Below are positions 1 to 4,762 of a DNA stretch of 6,529 bases, in pieces. Under the pieces are notes generated by a model that searched no databases, was not told the DNA's origin, and was given only the letters and a program-made list of their open reading frames with translations. Location of the stretch: NCBI GenBank assembly GCA_903823545.1, contig CAIJTL010000870.1:1-6529 (forward strand), written 5' to 3'. Numbering within the stretch: the first letter of the stretch is position 1; each line of letters begins with the position of its first letter. Both the position numbers and the translations under genes were made by a program. Source of the DNA: an uncultured Planctomycetaceae bacterium (lineage in GTDB: Bacteria > Planctomycetota > Planctomycetia > Planctomycetales > Planctomycetaceae).

Positions 1-645
1 AAGTCGATCATTTCCGGTGGAGCATATGACAATAATTTGCTCTGCATCGGTGAGAAGGAAGTCTTCGCGGTTCACACGATCTTCGATCAACTGATGTCTG
101 AAATGACCAACGCTGGTGCTCATCGCTTGAACGCTGCGGAAGTCGAGCGATTGACGAAAGTCGCGTTCTCGCCGCCAGAAAAACCGGGCGATCACTGGCA
201 CCTGAATCGCGATCTCATCGGCAAAGACGCCGCCGTGTTGGCAGAACAAATCGGCGTCAAGATTCCCGCTGGCACTACGATGCTCTTCGGCGAAACCAAC
301 ACCGAAAACCCGTTCGTTCCCGAAGAGCAGATGATGCCTTTCGTCCCGTTCATCCGAGTCCGCGACGTTCACGAAGGGATCGCTCTGGCGAAAGAATTCG
401 AACACGGCTTCCGCCACACGAGCCTGATTCACAGCCGCAACGTCCGCAACATGACCACGATGGGGAAGGAATTAGACACGACGTTATTTATCAAGAACGG
501 TCCTTGCGGAGCAGGACTCGGTCTTGGTGGCGAAGGCTATCTGTCATTCAGCATTGCCGGTCCAACCGGAGAAGGGGTGACGACTCCAATGACGTTTACA
601 CGCCAGCGGCGATGCACTTTGGTTGATGATTTGAGGATCGTTTAG
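1..645 (+). CDS. CoA-acylating aldehyde dehydrogenase of a BMC (C-terminal part, PduP/EutE-like)
   Basis: This is the C-terminal 214 residues of an NAD-dependent, CoA-acylating aldehyde dehydrogenase. The frame is open from base 1, so the start lies off the left edge; the Met-like start near base 37 (TTG) is internal. The first residues match the active-site segment of PduP/EutE, with [11 protein letters not shown] where those enzymes have DNNLPCIAEKE, so the catalytic Cys is encoded at 43-45. Near the C terminus [17 protein letters not shown] and FTRQRR are also family-typical. A full PduP-like protein is about 460-480 residues, so roughly 45% is present. In PVM microcompartments the enzyme is believed to oxidise L-lactaldehyde to lactyl-CoA in the lumen. 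The stop codon is 2 nt from the next start, implying translational coupling with the BMC-P gene. It may correspond to pvmJ, judging from remembered gene order. The family is secure; the substrate is inferred from the aldolase in the same operon. Confidence 0.93.
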   Translation, partial: KSIISGGAYDNNLLCIGEKEVFAVHTIFDQLMSEMTNAGAHRLNAAEVERLTKVAFSPPEKPGDHWHLNRDLIGKDAAVLAEQIGVKIPAGTTMLFGETNTENPFVPEEQMMPFVPFIRVRDVHEGIALAKEFEHGFRHTSLIHSRNVRNMTTMGKELDTTLFIKNGPCGAGLGLGGEGYLSFSIAGPTGEGVTTPMTFTRQRRCTLVDDLRIV

Positions 646-647
646 CC

Positions 648-911
648 ATGCAACTTGGAAAAGTGATCGGTCACGCGACCTCAACAGTAAAGCATCCGTC
701 GATGAACGGCTGGAAGTTGCTCATCGTGCAATCCTTGGATGCCAAGGGTGGTGCTGACGGTGAACCGGTCCTGGCAATCGACGAATTGGGAACTGGGATA
801 GGTCAGCGAGTAATGATCACGAGCGATGGCAAAGCGGTCAGTCAGATGTTGGGAGACGATAAGTCTCCCGTGCGTTGGGCAGTGATTGGAACAGTCGACG
901 ATTTGAAATGA
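648..911 (+). CDS. pvmK: BMC-P shell vertex protein (EutN/CcmL family), first copy
   Basis: An 87-residue EutN/CcmL-family protein. These form pentamers that cap the vertices of the icosahedral microcompartment shell. Family hallmarks are visible in order: an N-terminal beta strand (MQLGKVIGHATST), the HPSMNGWKLLIVQ strand with conserved G21 and K23, DELGTGIG at residues 45-52 in place of the usual D-x-x-GAGxGe turn, and PVRWAVIGTVD at 74-84 corresponding to the P-x-D-A-x-IVGIVD end. Its length is normal for the family (about 85-100). The ATG lies 2 nt after the upstream stop. The likely ribosome binding site GAGGA (633-637) is inside the dehydrogenase coding end, 10 nt from the ATG, so the two are probably co-translated. 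The symbol rests on recalled gene order in the Planctopirus limnophila PVM locus, not on a search; the family call is much firmer than the symbol. Confidence 0.92.
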   Translation: MQLGKVIGHATSTVKHPSMNGWKLLIVQSLDAKGGADGEPVLAIDELGTGIGQRVMITSDGKAVSQMLGDDKSPVRWAVIGTVDDLK

Positions 912-923
912 GAACGAAACCCC

Positions 924-948
924 TACCACTCCTTCCAAGGTCGTGGTA
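924..948 (+). other. small hairpin in the spacer before the RpiB-like gene
   Basis: TACCAC (924-929) pairs with GTGGTA (943-948), and inside it CCTT (931-934) faces AAGG (937-940). The hairpin lies 14 nt upstream of the next start codon, and no clear Shine-Dalgarno sequence is seen between hairpin and ATG. It could tune translation of the following gene, or be chance. It is short and has no T-tract, so it is not a convincing terminator. Confidence 0.3.
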
Positions 949-962
949 CGGATGAAAGATTC

Positions 963-1673
963 ATGGCAGCGTTATTGGACGAAAAGTTGGTTGCGAAGAT
1001 TGTCGGCGAGGTGATGCATCGCCTCCGACCGGTCGCGCAATCGGTGCGTCCTGAACCGACGGCGCCGCGTGCTGTGTTGCCTTCAGCCCCCAGCATTCAA
1101 TCCTCTACCACATTCGCAATTACCGATCGAGTCGTCACGGGTGAACTGCTCGCCTCGCGACTGAACGGTCAAAAGTGGGCCAAGGTCGCGATTTGCCCGA
1201 AAGCCGTCATCACGCCGAGTGCGTTTGATTACTTGCGAAGTCACAAAATCGTCTGGCATCGGAACACAGCCGAAGCTGCTCCGAACCCGAACAAGCCGAT
1301 CACTCGTTGGAAAGCACTGCTTGTCACGGCAACTCAAAACGTCTTGCAAGCGATAGAGCACACCGAGAATCAGACGTTCGGAAAACAATGGTCTCACGAA
1401 CTACTTAGTACCGCAGATGAAGCTGTCTCAAATGCAACGAACGCACTTTGTCGTGGTGAAGCTTCCGGCATAGTCGTCTTTGCCGAGCACGCTGAATTGA
1501 TCTGTTGCCGAGCCAACCGAAACGAAAAAGTGAACTCCGCAGTGGTCAGCGACGTCCAACTGATCCCAGCGCTCAAGCAGTACATGAATTTGAACCTCAT
1601 GGTCGTAAGGCCGACAGGACGCAGTTTTTTTGAGTTACGAAATCTGTTGAAAGAGTTTGCAAAAAGTTTGTAG
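963..1673 (+). CDS. BMC-associated protein with N-terminal encapsulation peptide and degenerate RpiB-like domain
   Basis: A 236-residue protein lying between two shell genes. Residues 1-22 (ALLDEKLVAKIVGEVMHRL) look like an amphipathic helix and are followed by a Pro/Ala/Ser-rich linker (23-50), the usual layout of a BMC encapsulation peptide. Residues 51-100 contain ITPSAFDYLRSHKI, which resembles the T-P-A-A-x-D-x-L segment of EutT/EutQ-type proteins. Residues 116-236 align by eye with RpiB/LacAB sugar-phosphate isomerases: GEASGIVVF, then RANR for AANK, then AVVSD, then NLNLMVV for NDTNVLAFG, then a final helix. The RpiB catalytic Cys position in GILICGTG reads Phe-Ala-Glu-His instead, with one extra residue, and the Asp-His near the domain start is absent. 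Isomerase activity is therefore doubtful. A structural, sugar-phosphate-binding or scaffolding role in the lumen is possible. It may correspond to pvmL. An ATG at 952 is out of frame; 963 is the only good start. The coding call is firm, the domain reading moderate. Confidence 0.8.
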   Translation: MAALLDEKLVAKIVGEVMHRLRPVAQSVRPEPTAPRAVLPSAPSIQSSTTFAITDRVVTGELLASRLNGQKWAKVAICPKAVITPSAFDYLRSHKIVWHRNTAEAAPNPNKPITRWKALLVTATQNVLQAIEHTENQTFGKQWSHELLSTADEAVSNATNALCRGEASGIVVFAEHAELICCRANRNEKVNSAVVSDVQLIPALKQYMNLNLMVVRPTGRSFFELRNLLKEFAKSL

Positions 1674-1710
1674 GTCCCGCCTGTCGGCTTGGTTATGTGA
1701 TTGAAGTAAC

Positions 1711-1733
1711 GTCGCCTAAAGGCAGAACTACGA
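1711..1733 (+). repeat. short palindrome-centred repeat, possible dispersed planctomycete repeat
   Basis: The 75-nt spacer between the RpiB-like gene and the second BMC-P gene contains GCCTAAAGGC (1713-1722), a palindrome with AA at its centre, followed by AGAACTACGA. From memory, similar strings centred on CGCCTAAAGGCG followed by GAACTACG recur between genes in several planctomycete genomes. Only one copy is in this window, so repetition cannot be shown here. A Shine-Dalgarno GGAG (1739-1742) follows, 6 nt before the next ATG. Confidence 0.35.
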
Positions 1734-1748
1734 GCTTCGGAGTTAATC

Positions 1749-2048
1749 ATGCGGATCGCTCAAATCATCGGTCGATGCACGTTATCGGTGTGTCATCCGA
1801 GCTTGCGCGGTTCGAAGTGGCTCCTTGGTGTGCCATTAACTCATGAAGGATTGAAAGGTGTTGAGGCAGGGAAATCGAATGGTCCCGGCCGCAACGAAGC
1901 GATTGTCATTTACGACGATCTGGGAGCCGGCCACGGTGACTTGATCGCAGTCAGTGAGGGAGCGGAGGCCGCTGCGCCGTTCGGTCCAAATTTGAAACCG
2001 ATTGATGCGTATTCCGCCGCGATCTTAGATCGCGTCGTGGTTGAGTAA
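1749..2048 (+). CDS. pvmM: BMC-P shell vertex protein (EutN/CcmL family), second copy
   Basis: A 99-residue EutN/CcmL pentameric vertex protein, clearly diverged from the copy at 648-911. It has the N-terminal strand MRIAQIIGRCTLSV, HPSLRGSKWLLGVPL at residues 16-30 matching the conserved G-x-K/R-x-L strand, the DDLGAGHGD turn at 56-64 close to the family consensus D-x-x-GAGxGe, SEGAEAAAPF at 69-78 matching the 'GSsAR' region, and PIDAYSAAILDRV at 84-96 matching the P-x-D-A-x-I-x-x-IVD end. Compared with the first copy it has a longer loop (about residues 33-49, Gly/Asn-rich) between the second strand and the turn, accounting for most of the extra 12 residues. A good Shine-Dalgarno GGAG sits 6 nt before the ATG. 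Several BMC-P paralogues per operon are typical of PVM loci. The symbol is from recalled gene order and is less certain than the family. Confidence 0.92.
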   Translation: MRIAQIIGRCTLSVCHPSLRGSKWLLGVPLTHEGLKGVEAGKSNGPGRNEAIVIYDDLGAGHGDLIAVSEGAEAAAPFGPNLKPIDAYSAAILDRVVVE

Positions 2049-2196
2049 TTTTGGAGTGCGGTGTGTCAGCACCGTATTCCTGTTCCTAATTCTCGGCGTC
2101 CCTGCGCCTCCGCGTGAAATCAATTCTCACGCAGAGGCGCAGAGATCGCTGAGTCGGAAGAATCCAAAGCGGGTGCTGACACACCTCACTCCAAAA
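2049..2196 (+). repeat. 148-bp nested foldback (inverted-repeat) element between shell gene and aldolase
   Basis: The outer arms 2049-2073 and 2172-2196 are inverted repeats of 25 bp with one mismatch (2059 against 2186). Inside, CTCGGCG (2092-2098) pairs with CGCTGAG (2147-2153) with one G-T wobble. At the centre, 2102-2117 pairs with 2127-2142 over 16 bp with one mismatch, around a 9-nt loop. The element begins right after the TAA of the second BMC-P gene and its right arm ends at the ribosome binding site of the aldolase: AGGGA at 2196-2200, ATG at 2205. It therefore fills the intergenic gap exactly and looks like a small non-autonomous mobile or dispersed repeat, MITE-like in form. I see no protein coding in it and no T-tract, so it is not a classic terminator. 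Transcribed, it would form a long hairpin in the operon mRNA just upstream of the aldolase start. Confidence 0.85.
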
Positions 2197-2204
2197 GGGA
2201 AATC

Positions 2205-3104
2205 ATGGCCAGCAACTGGAACAGTGGAATCAACGACCGACGGATCAAAGAAGAAATCTGTGAGATCGGACGTCGCGTTTATGCCAAAGGCTTTGCCGCA
2301 GCGAACGATGGAAACATCTCAATGCGAGTCGGGCCAAACGAAGTGTTGTGCTCACCAACCATGATCTGCAAAGGATTCATGAAGCCGGACGACATCTGCG
2401 CGGTTGATCTCGACGGCAAACAGATCGCAGGGACTCGCAAGCGAACCAGCGAAATCCTGTTGCACTTGGCAATCATGCGTGCTCGCCCAGACGTGATGGC
2501 GTGCGTGCATTGTCATCCGCCACATGCGACAGCATTCGCGGTCGCTCGCGAACCGATCCCGCAGTGCGTCTTGCCAGAGATCGAAGTCTTTATGGGCGAA
2601 GTGCCTATCGCACCGTATGAAACTCCGGGTGGACAAGACTTCGCGAACACCGTGCTGCCGTTCCTCAAGCCCGGAACGAACACCATCATTCTGGCAAATC
2701 ACGGGACAATCAGCTTCGGCAAGACTCTCGAGGATGCTTATTGGAAGACGGAAATTCTCGACGCCTATTGTCGAATCTTGTTGCTCTCAAAACAGCTCGG
2801 CGGCGTTACGTACCTCAACGAACAGAAGTCTCGAGAACTGCTCGATCTGAAGAAGCGACTCGGATTCGACGACCCACGATTTCATGTTGAAGACTGCGAC
2901 CTCTGCGGCAACGGTGCCTACCGCGACGGCTACAAAGAAGAAGCACCGCAACCGTGTGCCTTTGAGCCAGCTCCGACATATCCCGGCTACTTGCAGAAGC
3001 CGACCTACGCGGGCGGTTCGACTCCAGCACCTTCGAGCGGATCGGATGTGGATTCGTTGGTAAAAGCCATCACCGAACAAGTTCTGGCGGCTCTTGGCAA
3101 GTAA
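2205..3104 (+). CDS. pvmN: class II sugar-phosphate aldolase (L-fuculose/L-rhamnulose-1-phosphate type) with C-terminal encapsulation peptide
   Basis: A 299-residue class II aldolase that cleaves a ketose-1-phosphate to DHAP and, in PVM BMCs, L-lactaldehyde. Active-site features are intact: the phosphate-binding NDGNIS (34-39), TSE (81-83) with the likely catalytic Glu83, the zinc ligands HCH (His102, His104) in VHCHPPHATA, and the third zinc His166 in ANHGTIS. FucA is about 215 residues. The extra part here holds FHVEDCDLCGNG with a CxxC (Cys231, Cys234), then a Pro/Gly/Ser-rich linker (about 247-280), then DVDSLVKAITEQVLAALGK (281-299), an amphipathic helix typical of an encapsulation peptide. 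The enzyme is thus expected in the microcompartment lumen. The ribosome binding site AGGGA is 4 nt from the ATG and abuts the foldback element. It is the last gene before a strong terminator. Fuculose versus rhamnulose preference cannot be read from sequence. Confidence 0.94.
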   Translation: MASNWNSGINDRRIKEEICEIGRRVYAKGFAAANDGNISMRVGPNEVLCSPTMICKGFMKPDDICAVDLDGKQIAGTRKRTSEILLHLAIMRARPDVMACVHCHPPHATAFAVAREPIPQCVLPEIEVFMGEVPIAPYETPGGQDFANTVLPFLKPGTNTIILANHGTISFGKTLEDAYWKTEILDAYCRILLLSKQLGGVTYLNEQKSRELLDLKKRLGFDDPRFHVEDCDLCGNGAYRDGYKEEAPQPCAFEPAPTYPGYLQKPTYAGGSTPAPSSGSDVDSLVKAITEQVLAALGK

Positions 3105-3121
3105 TCAATCAACGACATCAA

Positions 3122-3176
3122 AATGACGCATTGGAGGTTTGCTACCGGCGGACCTCCAATGCGTCATTAACTTTTT
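3122..3176 (+). terminator. rho-independent terminator ending the BMC operon
   Basis: A perfect 17-bp inverted repeat (3122-3138 with 3152-3168) with a 13-nt loop, followed after AAC by TTTTT at 3172-3176. It starts 17 nt after the aldolase stop codon. It separates the BMC operon from the next, independently promoted gene. Confidence 0.88.
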
Positions 3177-3186
3177 AAAACCCAGC

Positions 3187-3216
3187 TTGACCCTTTTTTC
3201 GCGACTGCCCTATAAC
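3187..3216 (+). promoter_or_regulatory. sigma70-like promoter for the parvulin-like gene
   Basis: TTGACC (3187-3192) matches the -35 consensus at 5 of 6 bases, and TATAAC (3211-3216) matches the -10 at 5 of 6, with an 18-nt spacer. It lies just after the BMC terminator and about 100 nt before the ATG at 3318. Transcription would start near 3222-3224, giving a leader of roughly 95 nt. No start site has been mapped; this is motif reading. Confidence 0.6.
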
Positions 3217-3231
3217 CCGCTGCCTTCTGAT

Positions 3232-3250
3232 AGTCGAAAGGATTTCGACT
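3232..3250. promoter_or_regulatory. perfect 8-bp inverted repeat in the leader of the parvulin-like gene
   Basis: AGTCGAAA (3232-3239) and TTTCGACT (3243-3250) are perfect inverted repeats around GGA. The site lies about 10 nt downstream of the predicted transcription start. It could be an operator for a dimeric regulator or an RNA hairpin at the 5' end of the leader. No known regulator is recognised. Confidence 0.35.
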
Positions 3251-3317
3251 TAAGGCGTTTCTTTTCGGAACTGTCATTTCTAAGACGCCGCTGACATGAC
3301 GGCAGGGATGCGAGGCC

Positions 3318-4628
3318 ATGGCAGAACTCAATCGTTCTAAATCAACGTTGTTGTGGGTCGCCGCCGGCACTGGAGCCGCTGTGCTCGGTGCTGCGATTTG
3401 TTTTCAATGCCTCCGTGCTCAACCGGGAACGGCTGCCGAAGAGTCAACGGCTCGCACGAGCGGATCCGACAATGCGTCGGGCAAGGCTCGCCTCGGAGGA
3501 ACCGCAAATTCACAGACATCCATGGGTTCACAAGGCACGGCCTCGGGAGCAACTCCAAGTCCTTCAACGAAGGGCGATCCCGGTGCTCGCGTGAGCCATA
3601 ACGGACAGAACCTGCTCATCTCGATGGATGAAGTGGCCAAGGAAAGCGTGATCCGAGTCGGCAAAGAAGTGCTCGACAGCATGATCAATCGAGCGATCAT
3701 TCAACTCGCCTGTCGTGAGCGGGGCGTTGAAGTTGCCAGATCTGAGGTCGATCAAGAAATCGTCCGCATCGCGGCCGAGTTCAAGATCCCAGTCGAACAA
3801 TACCTCCAGATGCTGCAAGCCGAGCGAAACATTTCGCCGGAGCAATATCGTCGTGACGTCATTTGGCCGATGCTCGCATTGAAGAAGCTCGCCGGAGCCG
3901 AGGTCAAAGTCACCGACGAAGAAATCCAAAAAGCGTTTGAACGCGAATACGGACCACGAGTGAAGTGCCGCATGATTCTGTGCGACAACCTCCGTAGAGC
4001 TCAGGCAGCTTGGGCCAAAGTGAAAGAGAATCCGGACGACTTTGAAAAGTACGTTCAAGAGTATTCGATCGATCCAGCGAGTAAGTCACTCGACGGCAGC
4101 GTTCCTCCAATTCCACGTCATTCCGGCAGCGAAAACGTGGAGAAGGTCGCGTTTAAGCTGAAGACCGGTGAGATTTCCGCAGTGACTCAGATCGACAGCA
4201 CGCTCAATCAATACGTCATCCTGAAGTGCGAAGGTCGCACGGACCCTGTCGTCAAAGGTCTTGACGATCAAGTTCGAGCGGAACTGGCGGACCTGCTGAA
4301 GAAGCAGAAGACCCAGGAACAAGTCGCCAAGGTCTTTGAATCCATCAAGAAAGAGACCCGAGTCGATAACTACTACACCAACACATCAACCGGCGGCACA
4401 AACAATGTTGCCCAAGGTGATGGGGCAAAGCCGAGCGGTGTAAAATCAACTGGAACCAAAAGTGGGACAGCATCGAACGACGGCGGAGAAATTCGTCAGG
4501 CGGGTGCAAAGGGAACCACGAACGGCCGAGTGAAACCAGCAGTCGCGACGTCAACTGACGACGGCGATACCCTTCCGACCCGACCGGCCAGCTCAACAAA
4601 GCGACCTGCGGGTAGTTCAACCAAGTAA
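3318..4628 (+). CDS. membrane-anchored SurA/PrsA-like parvulin-type protein, PPIase active site probably degenerate
   Basis: A 436-residue protein, probably an extracytoplasmic folding factor. Residues 1-9 are polar and basic, and 10-32 form a hydrophobic signal anchor (LLWVAAGTGAAVLGAAICF). Residues 36-95 are a Ser/Thr/Gly-rich linker. Residues 100-200 are helical and resemble the SurA N-terminal chaperone region (VLDSMINRAIIQLACRERG, then EQYRRDVIWPMLALKKL). Residues 200-306 match a PpiC/parvulin domain: VTDEEIQKAFERE, KCRMILCDN for the usual xxHILV, DFEKYVQEYSIDP, LDGSVPPI for GGDLG, VAFKLKTGEIS, and QYVILKCEGR for GYHIIKVxxR. Both parvulin histidines are replaced, so isomerase activity is doubtful and a chaperone role more likely. 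Residues 355-436 are a low-complexity Ser/Thr/Gly/Lys tail. The start is supported by AGGGA (3304-3308), 9 nt upstream; ATG at 3308 is out of frame. It has its own promoter and is probably monocistronic. Confidence 0.85.
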   Translation: MAELNRSKSTLLWVAAGTGAAVLGAAICFQCLRAQPGTAAEESTARTSGSDNASGKARLGGTANSQTSMGSQGTASGATPSPSTKGDPGARVSHNGQNLLISMDEVAKESVIRVGKEVLDSMINRAIIQLACRERGVEVARSEVDQEIVRIAAEFKIPVEQYLQMLQAERNISPEQYRRDVIWPMLALKKLAGAEVKVTDEEIQKAFEREYGPRVKCRMILCDNLRRAQAAWAKVKENPDDFEKYVQEYSIDPASKSLDGSVPPIPRHSGSENVEKVAFKLKTGEISAVTQIDSTLNQYVILKCEGRTDPVVKGLDDQVRAELADLLKKQKTQEQVAKVFESIKKETRVDNYYTNTSTGGTNNVAQGDGAKPSGVKSTGTKSGTASNDGGEIRQAGAKGTTNGRVKPAVATSTDDGDTLPTRPASSTKRPAGSSTK

Positions 4629-4652
4629 ACAACTCGGATCGCAATAACCTTC

Positions 4653-4710
4653 TAGCACGGCGCGTGAGCAAGTGGTCCCACAGAACATCACTGGCTAACG
4701 CGTCGTGCTA
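4653..4710 (+). terminator. long imperfect hairpin after the parvulin-like gene (terminator or dispersed repeat)
   Basis: Arms 4653-4674 and 4689-4710 pair over 22 bp with three non-identities, one of them a G-U wobble, around a 14-nt loop. ATTTTC follows, a weak T-tract. It lies 24 nt after the stop codon, the right place for a terminator. The arm sequence (TAGCACG, then CGCGT, then AGC) resembles palindromic intergenic repeats I recall from planctomycete genomes, so it may be a dispersed repeat serving as a terminator. Only one copy is in this window. Confidence 0.6.
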
Positions 4711-4751
4711 ATTTTCTATCTGCCATTCAAATTTTTCTTCCCCAATTTCCT

Positions 4752-4756
4752 GAGGT
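4752..4756 (+). promoter_or_regulatory. Shine-Dalgarno site that decides the aminotransferase start
   Basis: GAGGT lies 6 nt before the ATG at 4763. The in-frame ATGs at 4841 and 4898, which would give a protein nearer to the usual AlaC length, have no such site. This favours the long N terminus. Confidence 0.7.
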
Positions 4757-4762
4757 CCGCTG

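Noticed and set aside
952..954. ATG just upstream of the RpiB-like gene as an alternative start
   Set aside because: It is out of frame with the coding sequence that begins at 963.
2041..2364. Plus-strand 107-residue frame starting with TTG across the foldback element
   Set aside because: It runs through both arms of the inverted repeat and into the aldolase in another frame; it has no ribosome binding site and no family motifs.
3564..4058. Minus-strand 164-residue frame inside the parvulin-like gene
   Set aside because: Shadow of a well-supported gene; no recognisable domain and no start signals.
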